From positions 27,179 through 91,178 of the forward strand of contig JYJJ01000075.1 in the NCBI GenBank assembly GCA_003263775.1: a stretch of 64,000 nucleotides of DNA, written 5' to 3'. The DNA is from Vibrio maritimus. Its GTDB lineage: Bacteria; Pseudomonadota; Gammaproteobacteria; Enterobacterales; Vibrionaceae. Of this stretch, positions 19,847 through 28,556 are shown piece after piece (the stretch's first letter is position 1; the number at the start of each line of letters is the position of its first letter). The notes under the pieces are model-generated. The model was given only the letters and a program-made list of their open reading frames with translations. It was not told the origin of the DNA and did not search any database. Position numbers and translations under genes: made by a program.

Positions 19847-20788
19847 TTACAGATAGCGAGAGTTAGTTTTGGTTTCGTCTGGAACCGACTTGAATCGCTT
19901 GTGCATCCACAGCCATTGTTCTGGCGCGCGCAAAATAATCTTCTCTACGTAGTGATTCATTAGTGCTGCTGCGGCGACTTCGTCTTTTTTTGGATACTCG
20001 TCTTCAATGGAGATGTCAGCCATGATCTCATACTTACCATCAGCATTTCTAAAACCAGAACCCGGAACGATCGCACACTTACTGGTGTAAGCCAAAATAC
20101 TGGTGCCCGTGGTGGTACAGGTATCTTCTACAGCAAAGAAAGGTACGAACACAGATTTATTGTGGCCATAATCTTGATCTGGGAGATAGAACAAACGGTG
20201 ACCTTGGCGCATGACGCGTATCATCGATTTTAGATCGGTACGATAAATCAGCTTGTTGCCGTTGCGAGTACGACCGCGATACTGGATGAACTCGTAAGCA
20301 GGATTACTGTGTGGACGGTAGGCGCCGTATCCTGGAAGACCTAGCACAGCAAAAGCGCGTGCGGTGATCTCAAGGTTAAGTGCGTGCACACAGCACAGCA
20401 GTACGCCTTTGTTGTTGGCTTCGTGCTGCTTAAGTGCGCTGATGTCTTTCTCTACTAATATGCGCTTAAAGCGCCAGGTTGGCCAAAACCAAGTAATGCC
20501 CGTTTCGATCAGCGCCATGCCAGAGTTCTTAAAGTTCTCTTCCACAAAGGCGTCGATCTCTTGAGGGGTTTTTTCTGGAAATGCCAGCTCTAAGTTACGA
20601 CGCGCGATTTGAGCACGCTTGCCGCCAAAGCGCATGGCGAATTTACCAAGGCCACGACCGAGTTTATATAGCAGCGCGTAAGGTAGCAGGTTGACGATCA
20701 GTGCCAACAGGCCAAAGCCTATCCACACGCCCCAGTGCTTAGGGTGCAGCAGTGAGAAGCTGAAGTCCGGTTTTTTGTCAGTTTTCAT
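19847..20788 (-). CDS. lpxL: Lipid A biosynthesis lauroyl/myristoyl acyltransferase, LpxL-type
   Basis: 313 residues, intact. One N-terminal membrane span (about 20-45) and the H-x4-E catalytic motif (CVHALNLEIT) that is typical of LpxL, as against H-x4-D in LpxM. It transfers a secondary acyl chain from acyl-ACP onto Kdo2-lipid A at the inner face of the inner membrane. It starts 5 bases after slmA and ends 12 bases before the second acyltransferase, so all three are likely one operon. Confidence 0.88.
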   Translation of the reverse strand: MKTDKKPDFSFSLLHPKHWGVWIGFGLLALIVNLLPYALLYKLGRGLGKFAMRFGGKRAQIARRNLELAFPEKTPQEIDAFVEENFKNSGMALIETGITWFWPTWRFKRILVEKDISALKQHEANNKGVLLCCVHALNLEITARAFAVLGLPGYGAYRPHSNPAYEFIQYRGRTRNGNKLIYRTDLKSMIRVMRQGHRLFYLPDQDYGHNKSVFVPFFAVEDTCTTTGTSILAYTSKCAIVPGSGFRNADGKYEIMADISIEDEYPKKDEVAAAALMNHYVEKIILRAPEQWLWMHKRFKSVPDETKTNSRYL

Positions 20789-20793
20789 TAGCG

Positions 20794-21384
20794 TTATTGC
20801 AGTTGTAGTTTTAGCAGCGCCCAGTACTCGTCAAAGGTGGACGTAGGGGTGTATTTAAAATCAGAACGAACAAAGCGGTTCAAACTGCCTTCTACTTGAC
20901 CGAGTAGTTGTGCGGCGAGGATCTTCTCATCGACAGGAAAGCTTTTGCCTTCACGAATTTTGCGCTCGCGCAAAATTTGACGCAGAGATGTCTCAATTCT
21001 TTCATACAGCTGATTAATTCGGTCACGTAATCGTTCATTCTCAAACATTAGAGCATGACCAGAGAGAATGCGACTCAAACCTGGATTGCGCTCTGAAAAC
21101 GCCAAAATCAATTGCAACACCAGACGAATGCGAGTCAGGGTGTCTTTTTCTTCATCTAAGATGCGGTTGATGCGAGACATGAGCGACTCTTCGATGAACT
21201 CAATCAGTCCTTCAAACATACGCGCTTTGCTTGGAAAATGACGATAGAGTGCCGCTTCAGACACACCCACTTGCTTGGCAAGTTTTGCGGTCGTGATGCG
21301 AGACGTCCCTTCGTTGGACTCAAGCATCTGAGCAAGAGCCTGAAGGATCTCCTCTTTTCGGTTCGACTTTCTCGTAGCGGACAT
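20794..21384 (-). CDS. slmA: Nucleoid occlusion factor SlmA
   Basis: 196 residues, TetR-like fold: N-terminal helix-turn-helix (KLAKQVGVSEAALYRHFPSK, about 27-46) and a ligand/dimer domain. SlmA binds specific chromosomal sites and blocks FtsZ ring assembly over the nucleoid. Length and the EAALYRHFPSKARMFEGLI stretch match the family closely. In E. coli it sits beside dut and coaBC; here coaBC is next with no dut between. Confidence 0.95.
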   Translation of the reverse strand: MSATRKSNRKEEILQALAQMLESNEGTSRITTAKLAKQVGVSEAALYRHFPSKARMFEGLIEFIEESLMSRINRILDEEKDTLTRIRLVLQLILAFSERNPGLSRILSGHALMFENERLRDRINQLYERIETSLRQILRERKIREGKSFPVDEKILAAQLLGQVEGSLNRFVRSDFKYTPTSTFDEYWALLKLQLQ

Positions 21385-21598
21385 AAATCCTATTCCTTTT
21401 GATTACTGCATGCCGAAATCAGCACGATAACGCCCATAAGTGAATCTGTTAGTGTACCTAAGCGCGTTTTATCCACACAGTTCAACGTGCTAAATGGTTG
21501 AAGTGTGTAACAATCTATCTCGCAAGGTGGGCGAGCAGAGGGAGTGAGGCGGCGCAGTGTTTGTACCACGCAGCCTTTAACTGCCTAGCGTTAGCGAG

Positions 21599-22806
21599 CT
21601 ATGCGTTGATGACCTTAGCGCTGATGCACTCGAGAATAGCGCGGCCTAACTCGATTTTCTTTGCACTACCAAGCGCTTGCTGTCCGCCTTGCCAGTACAC
21701 GGTAATCGCATTTGAATCGCTGTTAAAGCCTTGACCGGCAACAGAGACATCATTTGCACAAATCATATCCAGATTCTTACGAGAAAGCTTATCCAATGCG
21801 TAGGTTTCCACATCTTGGGTTTCTGCCGCAAAGCCAACGGTAAATGGACGAGACGTGCTGAGTGAGGCGACATCGGCGATAATGTCTGGGTTTTTCACCA
21901 TCGCTATCTGCATATCATCGTTGTCCGCGGTCTTTTTGATTTTTTGCGTCGCGACATCGACTGGACGATAATCGGCTACCGCTGCACAACCAATAAAGAT
22001 GTCATGCGAGACAGCAGCGTCCAATGCAGATTGATGCATCTGCTGCGCGCTAGTGACGTCGATACGCTTAACACCTGCTGGTGTAGGTAGCGCAACGGGG
22101 CCCGCAATCAAGGTGACATCGGCCCCCATTTGGCGCGCTGCTTCTGCAAGCGCAAAGCCCATTTTGCCTGAGCTGTGATTGGAGATGTAGCGCACAGGAT
22201 CAATCGCTTCACGTGTTGGGCCTGCGGTAATCACCACAGACTTTCCTACCAAGGCTTAGGACCAAAGAACTGTTCACAGCGCTCAACCAACTGCATCGGC
22301 TCGAGCATGCGACCTGGACCAACATCACCACAAGCTTGCTCACCTGCTGCAGGTCCCCAAATCATCATGCCACGACGAGAAAGCGTCGCGATGTTCTCTT
22401 GGGTGGCGACATTGCGGTACATTTGTTGATTCATCGCTGGTGACACGGCGATAGGGGCGTCTGTCGCGAGCACTAACGTGGTCAGTAAATCGTTGCCCAT
22501 TCCGGCCGCCATGCGACCAATAAGATCGGCAGTCGCAGGTGCAAGCAGCACTAAGTCTGCCCATTTCGCCAGCTCAATATGTCCCATTGAGGCTTCAGCG
22601 GCCGGGTCGAGCAAGCTATCTGATACCGGTCTTCCCGAAACGGCTTGCATCGTCAGTGGTGTGATAAATTCTTTTGCCGCTTTAGTCATCACGACTTGAA
22701 CCTCGGCACCACGCTCGATTAGGCGTCTGGTTAGCTCGGCACATTTATAGGCGGCGATGCCACCGCTAATACCAAGCAGTATTTTCTTACCCGCTAAAGT
22801 TTGCAT
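21599..22806 (-). CDS. coaBC: Phosphopantothenoylcysteine decarboxylase / synthetase CoaBC (frameshift in given sequence)
   Basis: About 402 residues after repair. Two-domain cytoplasmic enzyme of coenzyme A synthesis: N-terminal CoaC flavoprotein decarboxylase (GISGGIAAYK FMN motif, PAMNQQMY substrate clamp) and C-terminal CoaB synthetase (ITAGPTREAIDPVRYISN). The frame breaks near plus 22256 between the domains; adding one A on the coding strand joins FFGPKA to LVGKSVVITAG. The gene is essential in most bacteria, which argues that the break is a sequence error rather than a real split into separate CoaC and CoaB. Confidence 0.93.
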
Positions 22807-23033
22807 AGCTTGCTCCTTACAATTTTCTGCGGCTAAGATAGCAAAAGCCTTGCTCGGCCGCTACTGTCGTACCACTGGCACAAGATTTTCCCACCTTTGC
22901 AACAAGCCCTCACTAACAAACTGAACAGTTACATAAAGTCACTTTTAGGCTCGCAGCCTATCACCTGTCCACTGTAACTTTTGATGTTATGCGTCATAAC
23001 TGCCCTAATGTTTAATTTCCCCTCTATATAGCA

Positions 23034-23708
23034 ATGACATTACATCAGCTCCCCAAAGACTCCATGCCGCGAGAAAAGTTACTTAGCCGCGGCAGTCACG
23101 CGCTTTCCGATGCTGAGTTACTGGCGATATTTTTACGAACCGGGATAAAAGGTAAGAATGTGATTCAGCTTGCTGATGATCTGCTTGCTGAGTTTGGTTC
23201 ATTACGCGCTCTGTTTTCTGCTACCAATGACGAGTTTTGTCGGCATAAAGGACTTGGTGTTGCCAAGTATGTGCAGCTTCAAGCGGTACTGGAAATGAGT
23301 CAGCGCTATCTATCGGAGACCTTGCAGCGTGGTGATAGCTTAAATAGCCCAGAGCACACCAAGCACTATTTGATGTCGATACTGCGTGATCGCCAACGCG
23401 AAGCCTTCTATATACTGTTTTTGGATAACCAAAATCGAGTGATTGCTGATGAGGTAATGTTTGAAGGCACCATAGACGCGGCTTCTGTATACCCAAGGGA
23501 AGTTGTTAAGCGTGCTTTAGAGCATAACTCGGCGGCGCTAATACTGGCGCATAACCATCCATCGGGGATTGCTGAGCCGAGTCAGGCCGACAGAAGGATC
23601 ACCAGAAGACTGAGTGATGCGCTCGGGCTCGTCGATATTCGTGTGCTTGACCATTTTGTGATTGGTGATGGGGAAGTGGTTTCGTTTGCCGAAAGAGGCT
23701 GGATTTAG
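23034..23708 (+). CDS. radC: RadC family JAB-domain protein
   Basis: 224 residues: N-terminal helix-hairpin-helix-like region and a C-terminal MPN/JAB domain with the zinc motif H-x-H-P-S-G-x8-D (AHNHPSGIAEPSQAD, about residues 173-187). The family was named for DNA repair, but a repair role has not held up and the true activity is uncertain. Divergent from coaBC and followed by the rpmBG ribosomal genes, the common gamma-proteobacterial order. Confidence 0.93.
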   Translation: MTLHQLPKDSMPREKLLSRGSHALSDAELLAIFLRTGIKGKNVIQLADDLLAEFGSLRALFSATNDEFCRHKGLGVAKYVQLQAVLEMSQRYLSETLQRGDSLNSPEHTKHYLMSILRDRQREAFYILFLDNQNRVIADEVMFEGTIDAASVYPREVVKRALEHNSAALILAHNHPSGIAEPSQADRRITRRLSDALGLVDIRVLDHFVIGDGEVVSFAERGWI

Positions 23709-23866
23709 CCCTTTAAACAGGAGAAAGCGTTTTTTATTGTAATAACTGTGATACAGAGCTTTTGTTTTGGTGATTTTCTGCTATGATTCGCGCACTAAAT
23801 TATCAACCAACATCAGCTCAAAGTGAAAAAGATCAGCAAATCCTTAAAAAAGGATCTGTTCGGGTC

Positions 23867-23895
23867 TTGAGCAATGCATGTCAAGTTAGTATAAT
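23867..23895 (+). promoter_or_regulatory. Probable sigma70 promoter of rpmB-rpmG
   Basis: TTGAGC (23867-23872), a 17-base spacer, and TATAAT (23890-23895), followed by a G+C-rich discriminator (GCGCG) typical of growth-rate-controlled ribosomal promoters. It would give a leader of about 105 bases. Confidence 0.7.
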
Positions 23896-24007
23896 GCGCG
23901 ACCTTTGATAGCCTTGTATGGGTATTCCATAATGGTTATGGCCTCTTATAATTGAGGTTCGGCCACCAAGGTTGATATCGAGCTGAAACGATTTGGAGAA
24001 GACATTC

Positions 24008-24244
24008 ATGTCCCGAGTATGCCAAGTAACTGGTAAGCGTCCTGTAACGGGTAACAACCGTTCACACGCACGAAATGCTACCAAGCGTCGTTTTCTGCCG
24101 AACCTACAAACTCATCGTTTCTGGGTAGAAAGCGAAAAACGCTTTGTTAAACTACGTCTAACCGCTAAGGGTATGCGTATTATTGATAAGAAAGGCATCG
24201 ATGCTGTTCTTGTTGATATTCGCGCTCGTGGCGAGAACGTATAA
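24008..24244 (+). CDS. rpmB: 50S ribosomal protein L28
   Basis: 78 residues, the standard length, starting MSRVCQVTGKRPVTGNNRSH. The ATG at 24008 is preferred over an in-frame ATG 15 bases earlier, because it has GGAG upstream and matches the conserved N-terminus. Large-subunit protein, first gene of the rpmB-rpmG operon. Confidence 0.97.
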   Translation: MSRVCQVTGKRPVTGNNRSHARNATKRRFLPNLQTHRFWVESEKRFVKLRLTAKGMRIIDKKGIDAVLVDIRARGENV

Positions 24245-24257
24245 GAGGAATTAAGCA

Positions 24258-24425
24258 ATGGCTAAAGGCATTCGTGAGAAAATTCGTCTAGTATCTTCTG
24301 CAGGTACTGGTCACTTCTACACAACTGACAAGAACAAGCGTAACATGCCAGGCAAATTTGAGATCAAAAAGTTTGATCCAGTTGTTCGCCAACACGTTAT
24401 GTACAAAGAAGCTAAAATCAAGTAA
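24258..24425 (+). CDS. rpmG: 50S ribosomal protein L33
   Basis: 55 residues (MAKGIREKIRLVSSAGTGHFY...), 13 bases after rpmB with GAGGAA as ribosome site. It contains no cysteine, so it is the zinc-independent (C-minus) form of L33. Confidence 0.97.
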   Translation: MAKGIREKIRLVSSAGTGHFYTTDKNKRNMPGKFEIKKFDPVVRQHVMYKEAKIK

Positions 24426-24454
24426 TTGATAAGTTTCTGCTTGTAAGTATTGAA

Positions 24455-24478
24455 AACCCAGCTTCGGCTGGGTTTTTT
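24455..24478 (+). terminator. Terminator of rpmB-rpmG
   Basis: AACCCAGC-TTCG-GCTGGGTT stem with a stable TTCG tetraloop and a T-tract, about 30 bases after the rpmG stop. Confidence 0.92.
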
Positions 24479-24523
24479 ATTGCCTGAAATTCAGGCTCGG
24501 GTCACGCTCTCGTTAAAAAGGGC

Positions 24524-25000
24524 TTAAACCGCCCCTTCAAAACCAAACTGTCGCCACGCCTCATAGGCAATAATCGCCACTGCATTGGATAGGTTTAGAC
24601 TGCGCGCATCTGGCATCATAGGTATGCGAATGCGTTGCTCCATTGGAAGGCTTTCAATCACTTCTGCCGGTAAGCCACGAGTTTCTGGACCAAACAACAA
24701 CACATCACCTTGCTGGTACTTTGCATCGGTATGGTGGCCGGTGGTTTTTGTGGTGCAAGCAAACAAGCGATAGTTCGGATTGTTTTCTTCTAAGTAAGCA
24801 AGAAACGCCGCGTAGTCTTTGTGGCGTTTTACACGCGCAAGATCGTGATAGTCGAGACCTGCACGGCGTACTTTCTTCTCTTCTAAATCAAAACCAAGCG
24901 GTTCAATAAGGTGTAGGTTTGCACCGCAGTTGGCACAAAGACGGATGATGTTTCCGGTGTTTGGAGCAATTTCAGGCTCGTAGAGGGCGATATCAAACAT
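24524..25000 (-). CDS. trmL: tRNA (cytidine/uridine-34-2'-O)-methyltransferase TrmL
   Basis: 158 residues of the SPOUT methyltransferase class. Visible family motifs: PEIAPNTGNIIRLCANCG at the N-terminus and the knotted SAM-binding part LLFGPETRGLP and IRIPM...SLNLSNAVAI. Methylates the wobble-base ribose of tRNA-Leu isoacceptors. It stands alone, convergent with rpmBG. Confidence 0.94.
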   Translation of the reverse strand: MFDIALYEPEIAPNTGNIIRLCANCGANLHLIEPLGFDLEEKKVRRAGLDYHDLARVKRHKDYAAFLAYLEENNPNYRLFACTTKTTGHHTDAKYQQGDVLLFGPETRGLPAEVIESLPMEQRIRIPMMPDARSLNLSNAVAIIAYEAWRQFGFEGAV

Positions 25001-25107
25001 ATTGGCTGTCGACTCATACTAAACAATGAGATGAGTATACCTGAAGTGGACAGTAAAGCGATGGGGAGAGGAATACAGCGCACGCAAAGGCGCACGCTGT
25101 CATGATT

Positions 25108-26232
25108 TTAAAGCTTATCCGTCACTGCCAGCGTCGCCGCCACCATGTCATGACCAAACTTAATACTGCGCTCAGGCGACCAACCATACAATGGATCTGG
25201 ATAGTTGTTGTTGTCCTTAAACGGCATCTCAATGGTGTATGACAAGCAGCGGAACTGCTCAGCAACCCAGTTTGAGCCGACGGTTAGATTTGCCTTACCT
25301 GGCTCGTCTTTGTCGTAGCCATAGTCATCTTGGAACTCAGGAGTAATGGTGAGTAGCGCTTGTTTGAACGCATTCTCAAGACCGGCATGTCTCTCATCAT
25401 AAGAAGGAATGCCTTCAGAGCCAGCAGCAAAGTTGTATGGGATCGCTTCATCACCATGAATGTCCAAGAACATGTCGACGCCTGTCTGAAGCATCTTCTC
25501 ACGTACTAGGAATACCTCAGGGCTTTTTTCCATAGAAGGTGTTTGCCACTCACGGTTTAGGTTTACACCCACCGCGTTAGTGCGCAGGTGACCGCGGTTT
25601 GCGCCATCTGGGTTCATGTTTGGTACTACGTAGAGCACGGCTTTTTCTAGCAGCGCTTGCGCAGTGGTGTCGGTTTCATCGACAAGGCGCTGGATCAGAC
25701 CTTCCATAAACCATTCTGCCATGGTCTCGCCTGGATGCTGACGAGCAATCACCCAAATGTTCTTTTTACCTTCTTCTGGCTCGCCAAAAGTGAGCAGTGA
25801 CATATCGTTGTTGTCTAACGTGTGGCCTAGGGTCTCTAGAGTGCAGTGGTGCTCAGTTTGCGCCATGTGCAAAAGATCGAGGTGGCGGTCATAAGAGTAC
25901 GGTGCAAAGTAAGCGAAATACATGGAGCCGCGCTCAGGTAGCACGTTGAAGCTCAGTGTGTCGCCATCGAACTCAGATGGAATACGGAACCATTCTTCGC
26001 GGTCGTAAGACGCGACCACATCATAGCCTTTCCAACCTTCAGGATAGGCTGACTTAGCCAAATCGAGGATCTTGATGGTGTGGGATTGTTCAGTCTGAGT
26101 TTCTAGGCGGAAATGAAACCACTGATAAAACTCAGACTGATGGTCGTTTTGTATCTTTAGCTGGATATCGTCTTTATTTTCAATGCTGACAACTTCAATG
26201 TTGCCACTTTCGAAATTGCTGAAGATCTTCAT
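25108..26232 (-). CDS. M14-family zinc carboxypeptidase, cytosolic carboxypeptidase (CCP)-like
   Basis: 374 residues without signal peptide. An N-terminal beta-sandwich-like domain (about 1-125) precedes an M14 peptidase domain with zinc ligands H166 and E169 (RQHPGETMAEW) and H259 (DIHGDE), the NPDG and NLNREW substrate motifs (207-210 and 224-229) and catalytic E335 (YTIEMPFK). This two-domain layout is that of the CCP/Nna1 (M14D) group, which removes acidic residues from protein tails in eukaryotes; bacterial substrates are unknown. It sits alone between trmL and cpxA. Confidence 0.85.
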   Translation of the reverse strand: MKIFSNFESGNIEVVSIENKDDIQLKIQNDHQSEFYQWFHFRLETQTEQSHTIKILDLAKSAYPEGWKGYDVVASYDREEWFRIPSEFDGDTLSFNVLPERGSMYFAYFAPYSYDRHLDLLHMAQTEHHCTLETLGHTLDNNDMSLLTFGEPEEGKKNIWVIARQHPGETMAEWFMEGLIQRLVDETDTTAQALLEKAVLYVVPNMNPDGANRGHLRTNAVGVNLNREWQTPSMEKSPEVFLVREKMLQTGVDMFLDIHGDEAIPYNFAAGSEGIPSYDERHAGLENAFKQALLTITPEFQDDYGYDKDEPGKANLTVGSNWVAEQFRCLSYTIEMPFKDNNNYPDPLYGWSPERSIKFGHDMVAATLAVTDKL

Positions 26233-26315
26233 CTGCTTGATTCTCTTATTGTGTTGAGCATGAGCCGGAAGGCTACCACAAAGAGTGTAGAATCAATATC
26301 GCTTCGTTGCCCGAT

Positions 26316-27701
26316 TTATAGTGGCAGCTCTACGTGCATTTTTAGACCGCCTAACTCACTGCGTGACGCCATGATTTGACCGCGATGTTGAAGAATCGCG
26401 CTTTGCGTGATTGCCAGTCCTAATCCTGTCCCCCCAGAGTCGCGATCGCGAGCGGTGGAGACGCGATAAAATGGTCTAAAGATATCGTCAAGCTCATCGT
26501 CAGGTACCCCAGGGCCATCATCTTCGACAACAATGTGCAGCATGTCATCGTGTTGATACAGCGCGATATTGATCTCTGACTCACCATAGCGGATCGCATT
26601 ACGCACAATATTTTCAATCGCACTCATCAGCAGCTTAGGGTTGCCAACGACAGAGAGCTCTGGAATGGCTGAGAAGTGCAATGTTTTGCCCACTTGCTCG
26701 GCTTCAAATTGAGCATCACTAAAGATCTCTTCCCAAAGGCTGCTTGCTGGCTGACTTTCGCGGGTAACATGACTGTCGGTGGTCATCCGAGACAGCTCCA
26801 ATAGCTCAGCAATCATTTGCTCAAGGCGCTGGGCTTCGGTATCAATGCGGGTCAGCTCTGCGCTCTCACCTTGTTTGCGGGTCGCGAGGCCAGTGGCCAT
26901 GCGCAGCCTTGTCAGTGGTGAACGCAGCTCGTGAGAGATGTCTGACAGCAGTCTTTGCTGGCCTGAAATCATTTGATTTACTGCCAGTACCATTTGGTTA
27001 AAACTCTGTCCTGCTTGCTTAAACTCTGTTGTGCCGGTTTCTAGGGTCGGGTCTGGGTTGAACTCTCCCTTAGCCACACGCTTGGCAGCGCGCTCTAGAC
27101 GACGAGCAGGTTGACTCAGTGCCCATGCCAGCCAAAGTAGAAGCGGTGTGCTGACGGCCATCACCACCAACAATAGCTGGAATGGCTTATCAAACATTCT
27201 GAGCAAAAACGGCGGGGGTTGATTCCAGCGCAAACCGATGTAGAGATCAAACTCTTGTTTCGCGAGGTTTATTGGCATAGGGCCGACCAGCATGTAGCGG
27301 CCGTAAAGCTTTTGCATCGGCTTATCAAACGTATCGACTGAGGTAATGAAGTTTTTAAGCATGCGCTCTTTAAAGTCGACGTGTTTCTGGGTACTTAAGA
27401 TGTTGCCAGCCTTGTCGACAATGAAGAAGCTTGGTCCTTTCGACTTGCGATCTTTATTGTGCATGCGCTCGGATTGATCGAGCTTATAGATGATGCGGCC
27501 AAGATTCGGCTCATTGGCAAATTGGCGCTCAATTCTGTCACGAGCGACACTGATTTGGCCGAGCGTCTCGCTGGAGACCTCTCTAGCAACGCGAGGATCG
27601 AGATGGGGCAGTGCCAGCACTGCGATGAGCACCAGCAACATGGTAAACCAAAAGATCGCAAAAATTCGGCCGTAGAGGCTGCTGATTTTTGGCAATTTCA
27701 T
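26316..27701 (-). CDS. cpxA: Envelope stress sensor histidine kinase CpxA
   Basis: 461 residues: span 1 (about 13-32), a periplasmic sensor domain (about 33-170), span 2 (about 173-193), HAMP (to about 243), dimerisation domain with phospho-His257 (SDISHELRSPLTR), and the ATPase with N-, G1- and G2-box motifs (NIVRNAIRYG, EDDGPGVPD, GTGLGLAI). Inner-membrane kinase/phosphatase responding to misfolded envelope proteins. Two bases separate it from cpxR, so the pair is translated together. Confidence 0.96.
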   Translation of the reverse strand: MKLPKISSLYGRIFAIFWFTMLLVLIAVLALPHLDPRVAREVSSETLGQISVARDRIERQFANEPNLGRIIYKLDQSERMHNKDRKSKGPSFFIVDKAGNILSTQKHVDFKERMLKNFITSVDTFDKPMQKLYGRYMLVGPMPINLAKQEFDLYIGLRWNQPPPFLLRMFDKPFQLLLVVMAVSTPLLLWLAWALSQPARRLERAAKRVAKGEFNPDPTLETGTTEFKQAGQSFNQMVLAVNQMISGQQRLLSDISHELRSPLTRLRMATGLATRKQGESAELTRIDTEAQRLEQMIAELLELSRMTTDSHVTRESQPASSLWEEIFSDAQFEAEQVGKTLHFSAIPELSVVGNPKLLMSAIENIVRNAIRYGESEINIALYQHDDMLHIVVEDDGPGVPDDELDDIFRPFYRVSTARDRDSGGTGLGLAITQSAILQHRGQIMASRSELGGLKMHVELPL

Positions 27702-27703
27702 GC

Positions 27704-28387
27704 TTACTCCTTCACCAGCAAGTAGCCACGACCGCGCAAGGTTTTAATTCTTGGCTTACCATCGCTCTTTTCTGGCAGCTTCTTACGTAAGTTAGAGACG
27801 TGCATATCCACTGCTCGGTCGAATGCTGACAGGCGCTTGCCGAGTACTTCAAGACTTAGCGCTTCTTTGGTCAGCGTCTCCCCGGGGTGCTGAACGAAGT
27901 AGTGCAGCAGTGCAAATTCGGTGGTGGTGAGATCGAGCGTCTGGCTTTGGCACGTGGCTTCTTGTTTTGCAGGGAACACCTGAATGTCGTCAAAGCGCAC
28001 TCCATCGGATGCGCTTGATTCTGACTTGCCGTTAGTGCGCCTTAGTATGGCTTTGATGCGGGCAAGCAGCTCTCGGTCGCTAAAAGGCTTAGGCAGATAG
28101 TCATCGGCGCCAAGTTCCAGACCGATAACGCGGTCTATCTCTTCGCCTTTTGCCGTGAGCATCAAAACCGGAGTATCCCATTTCTCACGCAGCTTCTTAA
28201 GCGTATCCATACCATTGAGACGTGGCATCATCACATCCATCAAGACTAAATCAATCGCCTCGCTCATCGTTTCTAGGCCTGCAAAACCATCGTTGGCTTC
28301 GGAAACTTCAAAGCCTTCATAGCTCAAGATGTCTTTGAGAAGGCTAGTTAGCTCGGTGTCGTCATCGATAAGAAGGATATGTGCCAT
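27704..28387 (-). CDS. cpxR: Response regulator CpxR
   Basis: 227 residues, OmpR/PhoB class: receiver with acidic triad including D51 (LMDVMMPRLNG), K-containing LPKPF loop, and a C-terminal winged helix (FDRAVDMHVSNLRKKL). Cytoplasmic partner of CpxA. It is divergent from cpxP, and four TTTAC-type half-sites (28450-28485) lie between them, suggesting self-control. Confidence 0.97.
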   Translation of the reverse strand: MAHILLIDDDTELTSLLKDILSYEGFEVSEANDGFAGLETMSEAIDLVLMDVMMPRLNGMDTLKKLREKWDTPVLMLTAKGEEIDRVIGLELGADDYLPKPFSDRELLARIKAILRRTNGKSESSASDGVRFDDIQVFPAKQEATCQSQTLDLTTTEFALLHYFVQHPGETLTKEALSLEVLGKRLSAFDRAVDMHVSNLRKKLPEKSDGKPRIKTLRGRGYLLVKE

Positions 28388-28449
28388 GATCTACCTCAGT
28401 GTTGTTGTGCCCTGTAATAATAAAGCGTTCGTGGCTCAAAAAAGCGATC

Positions 28450-28485
28450 TTTACGATTCTTTACGCTCACTGTACGTTGCTTTAC
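28450..28485 (+). promoter_or_regulatory. Tandem CpxR boxes between cpxR and cpxP
   Basis: TTTAC at 28450 and 28460 form an exact CpxR box (complement of GTAAA-N5-GTAAA). TGTAC at 28471 and TTTAC at 28481 form a second, one turn further. The last half-site overlaps the expected -35 of a TATACT -10 element at 28502-28507 facing cpxP. Confidence 0.8.
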
Positions 28486-28556
28486 GCCTCAGCTTCTATT
28501 CTATACTCAAGCGCTGCAGAGGCAGCCATGGCATGAATCACATAAGGGTAAAGATT

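Noticed and set aside
21498..21734. 78-codon plus-strand gene at the 3' end of coaBC
   Set aside because: Mostly antisense to coaBC, with no start signal.
21599..22806. Separate coaC and coaB genes with a short overlap
   Set aside because: One added A gives the usual fused CoaBC with continuous conserved sequence, and the overlap start lacks a ribosome site.
25075..25100. GCGCACGC direct repeat/hairpin as terminator of the M14 gene
   Set aside because: It can fold, but no T-tract follows.
28329..28556. N-terminal extension of CpxP
   Set aside because: It runs through the CpxR boxes and promoter; the signal peptide begins at 28557.
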